A program made the translations under genes and the position numbers. A stretch of 64,000 bases of DNA from Mycobacteroides abscessus ATCC 19977 (GTDB lineage: Bacteria > Actinomycetota > Actinomycetes > Mycobacteriales > Mycobacteriaceae): positions 682,001 to 746,000 of the forward strand of contig NC_010397.1 of the NCBI RefSeq assembly GCF_000069185.1, in the 5' to 3' direction. The notes beneath the pieces were generated by a model. It ran no database searches and was not told the origin of the DNA. It saw nothing but the letters and a program-made list of their open reading frames with translations. Shown here one piece after another: positions 19,411-30,154 of this stretch; position 1 is the first letter of the stretch, and each line of letters begins with the position of its first letter.

Positions 19411-20208
19411 CTAGGGCAGCAGCGCGACCGATGCCTCGGCGGTGTAGCTCAGGAACGTCAGGGTTTCTTGCAGATAGAGCTGTACGCTGCCGGCGTCGTG
19501 AGACAGGTAGCCGATGGTGACATCGGTACCCAGCTGTAGGTCGAAGTCGCCCCCGCGGCAGGTCAGCACGAATGCGCCGTCGATCGCCGGTGCCCAGAGA
19601 ATCTCTCCGGTGACCAGCCGGCGAAGGTGCTCGCGGATGGGATACCCGCGGTCGGAAGCCTCGCTGACCTTCGTGTACTCCTCGGCGGACAGCAGCACCG
19701 AGTACGGGCCGTCCACACCGGCCAGCCGCAGCTCCGAGAGCGCCTGCGCGACGATGTCCGGGTACTCGCGGACATCCTCGGGCAGCTTGAGTTCGGGATT
19801 GGAACTGGACTCACGGATGCCGACGATCGAGGCTGCGGGGTATCCCTCGAAGATGGCGCGGTCCTCGGCGAAGGCCAGCTTCTTGGCGGCTTCCTTGACC
19901 GGGTCCCAATCGGAATCCTGTGCGCCACGCTCCACGTCGTCAATGGCCGACCTGCTGATGGTGAACGGAACGCGCAGCCGCACAAGCGGCTTGCTCTCCC
20001 GCAGATGAGCCTGCACACCGTCTGCGGGCGCCGTCACATCCAGCAGGTGGCCGGTACTTACGGCCGCGCTGGAGGGGCCGCCCGGCTCGCTGACGTCGAC
20101 CACCCGGCGCCCCGCGATGTGGCGCTTGAAGGTACGGGCGGCCTCGTTCTCGATCTCGGCCCATGCCTCGTCGGTGATAGGTGCGAGTTCGCGGTACAGG
20201 TTGTTCAT
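19411..20208 (-). CDS. Family 1 encapsulin nanocompartment shell protein
   Basis: 265 residues, the size of mycobacterial encapsulin (Cfp29/Rv0798c). The N-terminus [22 protein letters not shown] is the typical inner-surface helix that docks cargo tags, and the HK97-type fold strands follow. Sixty copies self-assemble into a ~24-nm icosahedron in this family. The start overlaps the DyP stop by 4 bp (ATGA), so shell and cargo are made from one mRNA. In M. tuberculosis the shell is also found in culture filtrate. Confidence 0.96.
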   Translation of the reverse strand: MNNLYRELAPITDEAWAEIENEAARTFKRHIAGRRVVDVSEPGGPSSAAVSTGHLLDVTAPADGVQAHLRESKPLVRLRVPFTISRSAIDDVERGAQDSDWDPVKEAAKKLAFAEDRAIFEGYPAASIVGIRESSSNPELKLPEDVREYPDIVAQALSELRLAGVDGPYSVLLSAEEYTKVSEASDRGYPIREHLRRLVTGEILWAPAIDGAFVLTCRGGDFDLQLGTDVTIGYLSHDAGSVQLYLQETLTFLSYTAEASVALLP

Positions 20209-21212
20209 GACAACGATCCTTTCAGGCTGCCGATCGATAGAGAACCCTGGTATTCAACAGATTTGATGGCCACCTCGGCGGGCAGCGACGGAGGAGCGTC
20301 GAGAAAGTCTGCGGCCGGGGCGAAGAACAGCCCGCCGGTGATGGCGGTCGAGAAGTCGAGGATGCGATCCGTGTTGCCTGGCGGATCTCCGACAAACATG
20401 TTGTGCAGCATGCGTTCTGTCACGTCTGGAGTGCGTGAATAGGCGATGTAGTAGGTCCCGAATTCGGATTTCCCCAGCTCTCCGAAAGGCATGTTGCGTC
20501 GCAAGACCTGCAGCTCGTTGCCTTCTTCGTCTTCAATGACATTCAGTGCCACATGAGAATTCGACGGCTTGACGGCATCATCGAATTCGACGTCGTCCAG
20601 CTTGGTACGCCCGATCACCTTCTCTTGCTCGTCGACGGGAAGAGCGCTCCAGGCGGCCATGTTGTGTAAGTACTTCTGCACGTGTACGTAGCTGCCGCCG
20701 ATGAAGTCCGGGTCCTCGGGGCCGACCAGAGCGGCCGCGGCGGCGTCCGCCCCGTCGGGATTCTCGGTGCCGTCCACAAATCCCAGCAGGTCGCGGTTGT
20801 CGAAGTACTGGAAACCGTGTACCTCGTCGGCCACTGTCACTGCACCCGCCAGCATGGTGGTGATGCGGGCGGCCAGCTCGAAACAGCGGTCCATGGTCGA
20901 GGCACGGATATGGAACAGCAGATCACCGGGTGTGGCCGGCGCCACGTGGCGTTCGCCGCGCACCTCCCGGAACGGCCATAGCCGGGCAGGCCGCGAACCG
21001 GAAAAAAGTCGGTCCCATGCCTCGGATCCGATGGCGGTGACCAGCGACAATCTCCGTGCCGGGTCGCGGAACCCAATGGCCCTTGCCAGGCCGGACAGCT
21101 CCGGCAGGGCGCCATGAACAGCCTGTTCGGCACCCTCGTCGATGGTCACCACCAGAAAGATGGCCGAAGAGGACAGCGGTTCTAGGACGGCCTGCGGCAC
21201 GGAATCGGGCAC
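20205..21212 (-). CDS. Dye-decolorizing peroxidase with C-terminal encapsulin-targeting tag
   Basis: 335 residues. DyP-family heme peroxidase: GFVDGTEN (GxxDG motif) with catalytic Asp147, proximal heme ligand His220 in PSNSHVALN, and the distal Arg near residue 240 (RRNMPFG). The last residues carry [10 protein letters not shown], the conserved encapsulin cargo-loading peptide, after a flexible linker. It is the first gene of the operon with the shell gene. GTG 21212 follows a TAGGGT -10 by 6 nt, so the mRNA is leaderless. Positional counterpart of Rv0799c. Confidence 0.96.
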   Translation of the reverse strand: MPDSVPQAVLEPLSSSAIFLVVTIDEGAEQAVHGALPELSGLARAIGFRDPARRLSLVTAIGSEAWDRLFSGSRPARLWPFREVRGERHVAPATPGDLLFHIRASTMDRCFELAARITTMLAGAVTVADEVHGFQYFDNRDLLGFVDGTENPDGADAAAAALVGPEDPDFIGGSYVHVQKYLHNMAAWSALPVDEQEKVIGRTKLDDVEFDDAVKPSNSHVALNVIEDEEGNELQVLRRNMPFGELGKSEFGTYYIAYSRTPDVTERMLHNMFVGDPPGNTDRILDFSTAITGGLFFAPAADFLDAPPSLPAEVAIKSVEYQGSLSIGSLKGSLS

Positions 21213-21218
21213 GCTTCG

Positions 21219-21224
21219 ACCCTA
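21219..21224 (-). promoter_or_regulatory. -10 box of the DyP-encapsulin operon
   Basis: On the minus strand TAGGGT lies 6 nt before the GTG at 21212, placing +1 at the start codon. The divergent aminopeptidase starts 33 bp away. Confidence 0.6.
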
Positions 21225-21245
21225 GACCGTATTCGGTCAGCCATC

Positions 21246-22523
21246 ATGGGAAGCGTGACCGCGACCGCAGTAGGACTTTGCCAATTCATCGACGCTTCGC
21301 CGTCCCCGTTCCATGCCGTGGACACGGTCGCGCAGCGCCTGCGCCACGAGGGCTTTACCGAATTGTTCGAGGCGCAACGCTGGCCGGGCCACTCGGGGGA
21401 CTACTTCGTGGTGCGGTCGGGCTCGATCGTGGCCTGGCGCGGCGTTGACATGGAAGGCGAACACGCTGCCTTCCGGGTGATCGGAGCACATACCGACAGC
21501 CCGAACCTGCGGGTGAAGGCCAACGCTGATCGCGTGCAGGCGGGGTGGCCGATGGTCGCCCTGGAGCCCTATGGGGGCGCCTGGGTGCAAACCTGGTTGG
21601 ACCGCGATCTGGGATTGTCCGGGCGCGTGCTGGTACGCGACGGAGATGCGGTGCGCTCCACACTGATTCGGATCGATCAGCCGATTCTGCGGGTGCCGAA
21701 CTTGGCGATTCACATGGTCAGTGCCGAGGAACGCAAGAAATGGGTGATCGACCCGCAGTGGCATGTGAACTCGGTGTGGAGCGGTGAGCTCGGGTTCGAG
21801 GAGTACATCGCCGAGCAGTTGGGCGTCAGCCCGGCCGATGTCCTTGGACGCGACCTGATGACACACGACCTGACCGGGGCAGCGCTGGTCGGACCCGACG
21901 AAAGTCTGCTCAGTGCCCCACGTTTGGATAACCAGGCCAGCTGTTATGCAGGTCTGGAGGCGTTCCTGGCGGCCGAGTCCAGTTCGACGACGGTGCTGGC
22001 GCTTTTCGACCACGAGGAGGTCGGCTCGGTCTCCGACCACGGCGCCCACTCAGATCTACTCTCGACGGTTTTGGAGCGAATCGTGCTGTCCAGTAACGGA
22101 ACCCGCGAGGACTTTCTGCGGCGTGCGGCTGCCTCACTTATGGTCTCGGCCGACATGGCGCATGCGACCCATCCCAACTATCCGGATCGGCATGAACCCG
22201 GGCACCAGATCGCGGTCAATGCCGGGCCGGTCATCAAGATCCACCCCAACGTCCGCTACGCCACCGACGGGCGGGGAGCGGCGGCCTTCGCCCTGGCCTG
22301 TGAGCGGGCCGGGGTTCCCGTTCAGCGGTATGAACACCGGGCGGACATGCAGTGCGGATCCACCATTGGCCCGTTCGCGGCATCGCACACCGGCATCACC
22401 ACAGTGGATGTAGGCGCCGCGACCCTTGCCATGCACTCGGTGCGCGAACTGATGGGCGCACACGACGTGCCGATGTACGCCGATGCGCTGCAGGCGTTTC
22501 TGGAGCTGCCCGCTACATCGTGA
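21246..22523 (+). CDS. M18-family aminopeptidase
   Basis: 425 residues. M18 (aspartyl aminopeptidase-like) zinc enzymes trim N-terminal residues from cytoplasmic peptides. Metal ligands seen: GAHTDSPNL with His82 and Asp84, LDNQASCY near residue 223, DHEEVGS with Glu257-Glu258, and a C-terminal [10 protein letters not shown] histidine. ATG 21246 is used; GTG 21255 is possible. Counterpart of Rv0800 (often called pepC). It ends with an 11-bp convergent overlap. Confidence 0.93.
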   Translation: MGSVTATAVGLCQFIDASPSPFHAVDTVAQRLRHEGFTELFEAQRWPGHSGDYFVVRSGSIVAWRGVDMEGEHAAFRVIGAHTDSPNLRVKANADRVQAGWPMVALEPYGGAWVQTWLDRDLGLSGRVLVRDGDAVRSTLIRIDQPILRVPNLAIHMVSAEERKKWVIDPQWHVNSVWSGELGFEEYIAEQLGVSPADVLGRDLMTHDLTGAALVGPDESLLSAPRLDNQASCYAGLEAFLAAESSSTTVLALFDHEEVGSVSDHGAHSDLLSTVLERIVLSSNGTREDFLRRAAASLMVSADMAHATHPNYPDRHEPGHQIAVNAGPVIKIHPNVRYATDGRGAAAFALACERAGVPVQRYEHRADMQCGSTIGPFAASHTGITTVDVGAATLAMHSVRELMGAHDVPMYADALQAFLELPATS

Positions 22524-23331
22524 AACGCAGATTGGCGACGATCTTCCAGCCCAGGTCGGGATCGCCGTCAAGAGTGAATCCGTTGCGGTTGGCGCTGGCG
22601 CGCCCGCCCAGATGACGGGCGAACTCGCAGGTGTCCGCGGTGAGCGTCACCTGCGGGGCCTCCGAGAGGGCCGCCACAATGCGAGCCCGGTCCGGAATCT
22701 CGATGTTGACCGTTTGCGCGCCAACTCCGTTGAGCACAAAGCGGATACGACTGCCCTGGGGCGCGCCGGCTCGCTTTCCTATCAAGAACGGTAGCGCGTT
22801 GATCAGTTCGGTGAGCGCGGGCGCGGCCGTCACCGGATCCGTCGGAGCAGGCAGTCCGAGGCTGTCCCGCACATCCAGTTCGTGCATCCAGCAGTCAAAG
22901 TCACGTATCTGCATGAACCGGCCATAGCTCTCCGGCCCCACGGGAGTAGCGGTCTCGGCATTGAACTGCTCTTGGGACAAACCTTCCAGAACGGCCAGGC
23001 GGGCGCTGGTGACGGTGCGCAGGTCGTTCATCACCGCGGCCGGTGGCAGCTTGCGGTAGTAGGTGAGCCACCTCTCGTTGAGGACGCCCACGGGGTTGCG
23101 CACATGCGGCAGGTCGGTGACGGCCTCGTCGGTACTGGGAATCGGGTCGCCCGACAGCAGGCGTTCGGTGCCCACCACGTGTGCGACGACGTCCTTGACC
23201 GTCCAGCCCGGCAATACGGACGGCGTGGCCCATTGGTCGTCGGTCAAGCTGGCGCCCAGCTCATCCAGCGCGCTCCACTCGGCGGCCAACGCGGAGACGA
23301 CGGGCTCTTTGGCGACGATCGTGACGGTCAT
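22513..23331 (-). CDS. Maleylpyruvate-isomerase/DinB-fold family protein (mycothiol-dependent type)
   Basis: 272 residues. The first ~160 match the mycothiol-dependent maleylpyruvate isomerase N-terminal domain (four-helix DinB-like bundle): [20 protein letters not shown] holds the first metal-site histidine and [11 protein letters not shown] near residue 146 supplies the second histidine pair. The C-terminal ~100 residues look like an SCP2-type domain ([17 protein letters not shown]). Members transfer or isomerise using mycothiol; the substrate is unknown. Confidence 0.85.
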   Translation of the reverse strand: MTVTIVAKEPVVSALAAEWSALDELGASLTDDQWATPSVLPGWTVKDVVAHVVGTERLLSGDPIPSTDEAVTDLPHVRNPVGVLNERWLTYYRKLPPAAVMNDLRTVTSARLAVLEGLSQEQFNAETATPVGPESYGRFMQIRDFDCWMHELDVRDSLGLPAPTDPVTAAPALTELINALPFLIGKRAGAPQGSRIRFVLNGVGAQTVNIEIPDRARIVAALSEAPQVTLTADTCEFARHLGGRASANRNGFTLDGDPDLGWKIVANLRFTM

Positions 23332-23349
23332 GGTCCGAGCCTACGAGAG

Positions 23350-24360
23350 TCAGCGCGGGCAGGTTTCGAATTGGGCGCGCAGCTTGGCCTGCATATTCAC
23401 ATTGTCCGGCGTTCTGGGTTGCGGTTCTTGCACGCCCGCCGAGCAGCGCCCGGGGCGCACCGTGATCTGCGCCTCGTCGATGTCGTAAACCGTGGCCGTT
23501 TCCGACTTCGCGATCAGTTGAAGTTGCTTGACCGCAACGCGATCCATGTCTCGCGGGGCAAGCTTGCCGAGCCGGATGCGATTGCTGTCGGGTTGTTTGG
23601 GATTGAAGGCGAGCGGGTCCAGATTGAAGGCGCCGTGGACGGGCGCGATGGCATCCAGTGCCTGCCACAGGCGCAACTGCGCCGGGGTCGGCAGTCCGTG
23701 CGCGGATCGGATGCTGGGTGGATCATTGGCGTAGATAAAGGAGTTGGTGATCACCCAGTCGCTTCTCGACTGGGGAAAGTCGGCAGCGAGCCGGCGAACC
23801 ACCGCCGCGAACTCCTCGGCGCCTATGTTGCCGGGTCGCCGATTCTTGCCATCGAACAAGGTGATCTCGAGGCTGGTCCCGGCGGACCGGTCATGGTCGG
23901 CCGGTGTTGCCCAACCGGTGATCTCGTATCCATAGTCGCCCCGGGACAGCCTCAGCCAGTCCTGCCACGGCGGTTCGGGGGTGGTCACCGACGGCCGTAG
24001 TTCGACATACATCGTCGAATGCATGTGATTTCCCGGGGGCCAGCGCCGCACATGGAGGGAGGCCCTGAGCGTGCGGAACGCGCGGGAGGCGTGGATTTGA
24101 TCGGTGAAGACGTGTGTCAACGCGGAGAGCTGGTCGGTGGTCGCCTCGTCGCGTACGTAGACGTCGAAGCTGACCTCGGTGGGCCCGAATCCGCCATTGC
24201 GCCCGACGGTGTGCGACACCGACGACACCCCCGGCAGAGGCTTGAGGGCCTGGTCGATTCGATCCGCGGACTGCGCACCGGTGAAGTCGCAACCGGCGAG
24301 CACGGACACCCCGATGAGCGCCAGCGCACGGAGCCGTCTCCACTGACCACACATTCCCAT
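23350..24360 (-). CDS. Secreted lipoprotein, paralogue 1
   Basis: 336 residues. A signal with lipobox VLAGC (Cys near residue 24) marks it as a lipoprotein anchored outside the membrane. No enzymatic domain was recognised. The body reads as two alpha/beta segments (LPGVSSVSHTVG near residue 40; LRLWQALDAIAP near residue 235) and a C-terminal disulfide-like pair (GRCSAG...FETC). The same order recurs in the lipoprotein at 24870, so the two are paralogues. The open frame continues far upstream, but the lipobox fixes the start near ATG 24360. Confidence 0.8.
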   Translation of the reverse strand: MGMCGQWRRLRALALIGVSVLAGCDFTGAQSADRIDQALKPLPGVSSVSHTVGRNGGFGPTEVSFDVYVRDEATTDQLSALTHVFTDQIHASRAFRTLRASLHVRRWPPGNHMHSTMYVELRPSVTTPEPPWQDWLRLSRGDYGYEITGWATPADHDRSAGTSLEITLFDGKNRRPGNIGAEEFAAVVRRLAADFPQSRSDWVITNSFIYANDPPSIRSAHGLPTPAQLRLWQALDAIAPVHGAFNLDPLAFNPKQPDSNRIRLGKLAPRDMDRVAVKQLQLIAKSETATVYDIDEAQITVRPGRCSAGVQEPQPRTPDNVNMQAKLRAQFETCPR

Positions 24361-24447
24361 GGCTGGAGTATGGCCTCCCGGTGAGCCGCGACGCTCTTGT
24401 CGGTCGATATCAATACTGTGAGAGGGTCGATGGAGAAGGGACCTGTG

Positions 24448-24873
24448 ATGGCTGAGGCCAAGAGTGTCGTGTCGAGCGTTCAAGCCGCGTTCGCTGCCCG
24501 GACGCCCCCGGAGAAGATCGGTCTCGCGCTGACCGCGATCATCGTGCTGTTCCTGTTGGCCGATGCCATCCCGAAGATCTTCGGAGCACAGTTTTCCCGT
24601 AGCGCGACGGAGGCGCTGGGGTTTCCGTCCTATCAAACCGCGCTCATCGGCTGGGTGCTGCTGGCATGCACCATCGTGTTCGCCGTCGCGCGGACCGCGG
24701 TGCTCGGCGCCGTTGCCCTGACCGCCTATCTGGGAGGCGCGGTCACCATCGACATGCACGAGGAGGCGTGGTTCCCGGTCATCTTCGCGGTCGGGTTCGG
24801 ATTGCTGATCTGGGCAGCCCTGGTGTTGCGCCGGCGTGAACTGCTGAAGGTGCTGATCGGGGCGGATCGCTAG
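24448..24873 (+). CDS. DoxX-like small integral membrane protein
   Basis: 141 residues and four hydrophobic segments, ending in basic RRRELLKV. The TAYLGGAVTIDMHEE pattern near residue 98 matches the DoxX-like family, whose members are membrane proteins linked to redox or unknown roles. ATG 24448 has a purine-rich GGAGAAGGG stretch 8 nt upstream; ATG 24430, close to a TACTGT -10, is the alternative. It sits between two paralogous lipoproteins and its TAG overlaps the convergent stop (CTAG). Confidence 0.78.
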   Translation: MAEAKSVVSSVQAAFAARTPPEKIGLALTAIIVLFLLADAIPKIFGAQFSRSATEALGFPSYQTALIGWVLLACTIVFAVARTAVLGAVALTAYLGGAVTIDMHEEAWFPVIFAVGFGLLIWAALVLRRRELLKVLIGADR

Positions 24874-25874
24874 GCGCAGCTCTCGAACCACTGGCGCAGC
24901 TCGTTCTGCAACGCGGACCCGGTATCGAACTCTGGGGAGCAACCGCCGACAATGACCGTCAGCGTGCTCTCGCCGTATGTCGCCTCGTACGTGACACGTT
25001 GCTGATATGCCTTGAGCAGCATCAGTTGGCTCAGCGCTGCGCGCCGCCAGGCCGTCTCATCGACGCCCGGGAGTGTGACGGTGACCGATGACATCTCGTC
25101 ACTGTTCCCCGCATCCCGGACAAGACTCATCTGCGCCGGGGCGATGTCGGAGAGTGCTTCCCAGAGACCCAACTCGGCCTCGGTGGGCCATCCCCGCGAG
25201 GTACCGAGTTCCAGATTGCTCGCGTTCGCCGATGTCTGTCCACGGGTAGCGGTGGCGGTCCACGCCGCCTCGCGCAGACCGGGGAAGTCGGTAGCGATGC
25301 GGCGGAAGACAGGGGAGAAGTCTTGTGCGCGAGTTTCTCTCGGCTTCCCGTCGACCGATGGCGCCAACGTCACCGTGATCTGTTTATGAGACTGACCGTT
25401 CACATGGCTGGTGTTCACGTGGATGTCGTTTCCGTAGTGTCCCCGGATGAGCGCCTGCCACTCTCGCCAGTCGGGTACGGGTTCGGCACTTTCCCCGTCG
25501 GTAGTCGCAGAGATACGACCGCAGTAGCGATCCGGCGGTGCGACAGTGGACGGACAGTCGTTGATGGTCAGCCGGACGTCGAAATGTGCGTGATCGGCTC
25601 CGGCGCTCTCTGCTTGACGGGTGAAGACCTCCCAGATTGCCGTGAGCTGCTCTGGTGTGATGCCGGGCCGGACGTTGGCGTCCAGATGCATCGTGAATGT
25701 GTCGTACCAGCCGATCGAGAAGCTGTGAGTGGTGCTGTCCACACCGGGCAGGCTGTTGATCGCTTGAGCGATCGAACGGGACGGATCTGTCTGACTTGCC
25801 GCACATCCGCCCGCAGCCAGCAGAGAGGAACCCACCAGGATCCCAACCGCGGCCAGCAAACCTGCACGGAGCAC
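24870..25874 (-). CDS. Secreted lipoprotein, paralogue 2
   Basis: 334 residues with a lipoprotein signal, LLAAGGC (Cys near residue 24). Shared features with the lipoprotein at 23350: a SLPGVDSTTHSFS opening, an ELGLWEALSDIAP helix near residue 245, and Cys pairs at the C-terminus (GGCSPEF and WFESC). No known domain. The GTG at 25874 is chosen because it starts the signal peptide; an ATG at 25988 is also in frame but adds a charged extension before the signal. Function unknown. Confidence 0.75.
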   Translation of the reverse strand: MLRAGLLAAVGILVGSSLLAAGGCAASQTDPSRSIAQAINSLPGVDSTTHSFSIGWYDTFTMHLDANVRPGITPEQLTAIWEVFTRQAESAGADHAHFDVRLTINDCPSTVAPPDRYCGRISATTDGESAEPVPDWREWQALIRGHYGNDIHVNTSHVNGQSHKQITVTLAPSVDGKPRETRAQDFSPVFRRIATDFPGLREAAWTATATRGQTSANASNLELGTSRGWPTEAELGLWEALSDIAPAQMSLVRDAGNSDEMSSVTVTLPGVDETAWRRAALSQLMLLKAYQQRVTYEATYGESTLTVIVGGCSPEFDTGSALQNELRQWFESCA

Positions 25875-26057
25875 CTTCCGAGTATGACGTACATCGTCGG
25901 CAGGGGTCGTCCGGTTACGCGACGGATCTGGCACGCGCCGGGCACGCCCGCCGCCGACGAGCATGATCGTGTGCCCGGCCCGCACCATCCCTCCGGCTGG
26001 TAGGCCCGCTCCGTACGGTCAGCACGGTGCGTAGCGAGGGCAAGGCGGGTTCGACGG

Positions 26058-26063
26058 TAGAAT
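26058..26063 (+). promoter_or_regulatory. -10 box of leaderless purL promoter
   Basis: TAGAAT is followed by 6 nt and then the purL GTG at 26070. Confidence 0.6.
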
Positions 26064-26069
26064 CTGTTC

Positions 26070-28355
26070 GTGACTTCACGGGTTGACACGGTCGACAACG
26101 CAGCATCCACCCCCGATCACCCGCAGCCATTCGCTGAGCTAGGGCTCAAGGACGACGAGTACGCGCGCATCCGCGAGATCCTCGGTCGTCGCCCCACCGA
26201 CGCCGAGCTGGCCATGTATTCGGTGATGTGGAGCGAGCACTGCTCCTACAAGTCCTCGAAGGTGCACCTGCGCTACTTCGGGCAGACCACCACCGAGGAG
26301 ATGCGCTCGGCGATGCTCGCCGGCATCGGGGAGAACGCCGGGGTGGTGGATATCGGCGACGGGTGGGCAGTCACGTTCAAGGTCGAATCGCACAACCATC
26401 CCTCGTACGTGGAGCCTTATCAGGGCGCGGCGACCGGCGTGGGCGGCATCGTGCGCGACATCATGGCCATGGGTGCCCGGCCGATCGCTGTCATGGATCA
26501 GCTGCGCTTCGGCGCCGCCGATGCGCCCGACACCCGTCGTGTTTTCGATGGCGTAGTACGTGGTATCGGTGGCTACGGAAACTCACTGGGTCTGCCGAAC
26601 ATCGGCGGCGAGACGGTGTTCGACGCATCGTATGCCGGCAACCCCTTGGTGAACGCCCTGTGCGCCGGCGTGCTGCGTAAGGAAGATCTGCACTTGGCGT
26701 TCGCCTCCGGCGCCGGCAACAAGATCATTCTGTTCGGTGCGCGCACCGGGCTCGACGGTATTGGCGGAGTCTCGGTCCTGGCGTCAGAGACATTCGGCGG
26801 TGACGAGGCCGACGGCGCCTCGCGCAAGAAGCTTCCCAGTGTGCAGGTGGGTGATCCGTTCACCGAGAAGGTGCTCATCGAGTGCTGTCTGGAGCTGTAT
26901 GCCGCTCACCTGGTGGTTGGTATCCAGGACCTCGGCGGCGCCGGACTGTCCTGTGCGACATCGGAACTGGCATCCGCGGGGGATGGCGGTATGCACATCG
27001 ACCTGGACAAGGTGCCGCTGCGTGCCACCGGTATGACCCCGGCCGAGGTGCTCTCCAGCGAGTCCCAGGAGCGTATGTGCGCTGTGGTGACTCCGGAAAA
27101 CGTGGATGCCTTCATGGCCGTGTGCCGCAAATGGGACGTGCTGGCCACGGTCATCGGCGAGGTCACCGACGGTGACCGGCTCCGGATCACCTGGCACGGC
27201 GAGACCGTTGTCGATGTGCCGCCGCGGACCGTCGCGCACGAGGGCCCTGTCTATCAGCGCCCGGTGGCTCGCCCAGATACCCAGGATGCGTTGATCGCCG
27301 ATACCGCGGGCGGATTGGCGCGCCCGGCCAGCGCCGCCGAGCTACGCCAAACGCTGCTGGACATGATCGGCAGCCCGCACCTGTGCAGCCGCGCCTTCAT
27401 CACCGAGCAGTATGACCGGTACGTGCGTGGAAACACCGTGCTTGCCGAGCATGCCGACTCGGGCGTGATCCGGGTGGATGAGCAGACCGGGCGTGGAATC
27501 GCCTTGGCCACCGATGCTTCCGGACGCTACACGCTTCTGGATCCATACCGCGGCGCCCAGCTGGCACTTGCGGAGGCATACCGCAATGTGGCCGCGTCGG
27601 GGGCCACTCCGGTCGCGGTGACCAACTGCCTGAACTTCGGCTCGCCGGAGGATCCGGGTGTCATGTGGCAGTTCTCCGAAGCGGTCCGTGGCCTTGCCGA
27701 TGGCTGTGTGACGCTGGGTATCCCGGTCACGGGAGGCAATGTCAGCTTCTACAACCAGACCGGTACGACCCCCATTCTGCCCACCCCGGTGGTTGGCGTG
27801 CTGGGCGTGATCGACGATGTGAATCGGCGCATTCCCACGGGATTCGGAACCGAGCCCGGGGAAACACTGATCCTGCTGGGCGACACCGCCGATGAGTTCG
27901 ACGGATCGATCTGGGCGCAGGTGGCACATGACCACCTCGGTGGCACACCACCCAAGGTCGACCTGGCCCGCGAACAGCTGCTGGCACAGGTTCTTACCGC
28001 CGCGTCACGGGACGGGCTGGTGTCCGCCGCCCACGACCTATCCGAGGGCGGGCTCATCCAGGCCGTCGTCGAATCGGCGCTGGCAGGTGAAACCGGCTGC
28101 CGCCTCCTGCTTCCCGAAGGCGCCGATCCCTTCGTGGCGTTGTTCTCCGAGTCTGCGGGGCGCGTGCTGGTCGCGGTACCGCGCACCGAGGAGAGCAGAT
28201 TCATGTCGATGTGCGAAGCGCGGCAGCTTCCCGCCGTCCGTATCGGTGTGGTCGATCAGGGCTCGGATTCCGTTGAGGTGCAGGGACAGTTCTCGGTCAC
28301 CCTGGCCGAGCTACGCGAGATTCACGAAGGCGTGCTGCCCGGACTGTTCGGATGA
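26070..28355 (+). CDS. purL: FGAM synthase large subunit PurL (small type)
   Basis: 761 residues, the small PurL that needs PurS and PurQ. It uses ATP and ammonia to convert FGAR to FGAM. Seen: the [13 protein letters not shown] signature near residues 50-63 with the catalytic His, [14 protein letters not shown] near residue 105, [11 protein letters not shown] near residue 555 and the C-terminal DLSEGGL. Leaderless GTG. Its stop overlaps the next ATG by 4 bp, linking it to the membrane hydrolase downstream. Confidence 0.97.
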   Translation: MTSRVDTVDNAASTPDHPQPFAELGLKDDEYARIREILGRRPTDAELAMYSVMWSEHCSYKSSKVHLRYFGQTTTEEMRSAMLAGIGENAGVVDIGDGWAVTFKVESHNHPSYVEPYQGAATGVGGIVRDIMAMGARPIAVMDQLRFGAADAPDTRRVFDGVVRGIGGYGNSLGLPNIGGETVFDASYAGNPLVNALCAGVLRKEDLHLAFASGAGNKIILFGARTGLDGIGGVSVLASETFGGDEADGASRKKLPSVQVGDPFTEKVLIECCLELYAAHLVVGIQDLGGAGLSCATSELASAGDGGMHIDLDKVPLRATGMTPAEVLSSESQERMCAVVTPENVDAFMAVCRKWDVLATVIGEVTDGDRLRITWHGETVVDVPPRTVAHEGPVYQRPVARPDTQDALIADTAGGLARPASAAELRQTLLDMIGSPHLCSRAFITEQYDRYVRGNTVLAEHADSGVIRVDEQTGRGIALATDASGRYTLLDPYRGAQLALAEAYRNVAASGATPVAVTNCLNFGSPEDPGVMWQFSEAVRGLADGCVTLGIPVTGGNVSFYNQTGTTPILPTPVVGVLGVIDDVNRRIPTGFGTEPGETLILLGDTADEFDGSIWAQVAHDHLGGTPPKVDLAREQLLAQVLTAASRDGLVSAAHDLSEGGLIQAVVESALAGETGCRLLLPEGADPFVALFSESAGRVLVAVPRTEESRFMSMCEARQLPAVRIGVVDQGSDSVEVQGQFSVTLAELREIHEGVLPGLFG

Positions 28356-30154
28356 GCGAGACTCCTGGAGTCCCGGTAACAACGAGCACCGTCGATCCCG
28401 ATGACTGGATCGGCCGCAGTTGGCTGGCATTTCAGGAACTGGAAGAGCACATCGAACACCGGCACCCGCTGGTGGCCTGGGCGTGGAATCTGCTGCGGTT
28501 GGATTTCTGTGGAATCGCTTTCGGCGCCCTGTTCTTCTGCCTGTCGCTGACTCCGTCGCTGATGCCGCGCACCTGGCTTTTTCAGGGGCTTATCGGCGGC
28601 GCCACCGCGGCCATCGGTTACGGCATCGGCGTCGCTCTCTCCAAACTTGTGCTCCGTTTCTGGCTGCGCCATCAGAAGTGGTGGCCGCTGCGCGATCGGG
28701 TGATGATCACCGTCAAACTCGGGGTGGTGGTCCTGGGAGCGGTGTGCTCACTGGCGATGATCGTGCCCGCCGCCCGTTGGCAGCGCCAGATCGCAGCCCT
28801 CATGGATGCCCAGGGCCCGACGACATTGGAATACTCAAAGGCGTTTCTCGTGTCCATAGCCGTCGGAGCGCTGTTCATTTCGGTAGCCCGGATACTGCGT
28901 GACCTGGTGCGGTTGCTGGCCCGGTTCCTGATCCGCCGTCTGCGCCTGAGCCAGGAGGTGTCGCTGCTCATCGGTACCGCCATCGTGGCGGTACTGGCCA
29001 TCATGCTGTTCAACGGCGTGTTGGTGCGCGGATTCTTCGCGGCCGCCAATGCCTCGTTCGGCCCGCATAACGACACCACCAGGGCAGGTGTACAACAACC
29101 CCTCCAACCCGAGCGGTCCGGCAGCCCGGCGTCACTGTCCTCCTGGGACAGTCTTGGATACGAGGGCCGCAACTTCGTCTCCGGCGGCTTGCACGCCGAT
29201 GTACTCGCCAAGGTGAATGGGCGTCCCGCCAAGGAGCCCATTCGCGTGTACGCGGGGCTGGAGACCGCCGATACGGCCGAAGAGCGCGCGGACATATTGG
29301 TGCGGGAACTGGAGCGCACCAAGGCATTCGATCGCAAGGTGTTGGTCATTGTGCCGACCACGGGCACCGGATGGGTGACGCCCGCCGCGGCGCGGGGCAT
29401 CGAGTTGATGTACAACGGCGACACCGCGATCGTCGCCACCCAGTACTCGTTCCTGCCCAGCTGGATCTCCTTCCTTGCCGACAAAAAGAAGGCCCTCGCC
29501 TCGGGTCAGTTGCTGGTGGACACCGTCCAGAAGCGCTGGGCGCAGCAGCCTGAGGGACACCGCCCCAAGCTGCTGATCTACGGCGAAAGCCTCGGATCTT
29601 TTGCGGGACAAGGTGCGTTCGGTGGCCTCGGCGACATAAGGGCGGCGGGTGTCGCCGGTGTGTTGTGGACCGGCCCGCCGAACTTCAGTCATATCTGGAA
29701 CGAGCTGGTATCCAAGCGGGACCGGGGCACACTGGAAGCACTGCCGGTGTACGACAGCGGATTCACCGCCCGCTTCGCGATCGGCCCTGACATCGACGCC
29801 CTCGCCAAACCGCCGTGGCAGAACCCGAAGGTGCTCTTCGTGCAGCATCCGTCGGACCCGGTGACCTGGTGGTCCACCGATCTGCTGTTCAGCGAACCGG
29901 ATTGGCTCAAGGAGGCCCCGGTGGGCGACCGGTCGGCTGCCATGCGCTGGTACCCGATCGTCACGTTCTGGCAGGTGGCGGCCGACCTGGCGAATGCCGT
30001 CGGCGTGCCCGACGGGCACGGCCATAACTACGGCATCTCGTCGGTCAACGGCTGGGCGGCCATCGCCCCGCCAGCGGGCTGGACCCCGCAGGACACCGAA
30101 CGCATCCGGAAGGCACTCGTCGACACCGCGTCGCTCGACGGCCCCGACACGTGA
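28352..30154 (+). CDS. Membrane-anchored alpha/beta-hydrolase
   Basis: 600 residues. The N-terminal ~240 hold about four to five membrane segments (e.g. [36 protein letters not shown]). The C-terminal ~350 form an alpha/beta-hydrolase with nucleophile motif YGESLGSF near residue 412 and a HGHNYG histidine near residue 555. This two-part layout is known for a mycobacterial/actinobacterial family of uncharacterised membrane hydrolases. It is coupled to purL (ATGA) and to the CPBP gene downstream. Confidence 0.85.
   Translation: MSETPGVPVTTSTVDPDDWIGRSWLAFQELEEHIEHRHPLVAWAWNLLRLDFCGIAFGALFFCLSLTPSLMPRTWLFQGLIGGATAAIGYGIGVALSKLVLRFWLRHQKWWPLRDRVMITVKLGVVVLGAVCSLAMIVPAARWQRQIAALMDAQGPTTLEYSKAFLVSIAVGALFISVARILRDLVRLLARFLIRRLRLSQEVSLLIGTAIVAVLAIMLFNGVLVRGFFAAANASFGPHNDTTRAGVQQPLQPERSGSPASLSSWDSLGYEGRNFVSGGLHADVLAKVNGRPAKEPIRVYAGLETADTAEERADILVRELERTKAFDRKVLVIVPTTGTGWVTPAAARGIELMYNGDTAIVATQYSFLPSWISFLADKKKALASGQLLVDTVQKRWAQQPEGHRPKLLIYGESLGSFAGQGAFGGLGDIRAAGVAGVLWTGPPNFSHIWNELVSKRDRGTLEALPVYDSGFTARFAIGPDIDALAKPPWQNPKVLFVQHPSDPVTWWSTDLLFSEPDWLKEAPVGDRSAAMRWYPIVTFWQVAADLANAVGVPDGHGHNYGISSVNGWAAIAPPAGWTPQDTERIRKALVDTASLDGPDT

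Noticed and set aside
24361..24942. Upstream extension of lipoprotein 1
   Set aside because: It would overlap the DoxX-like gene and bury the signal peptide and lipobox 194 residues into the protein.
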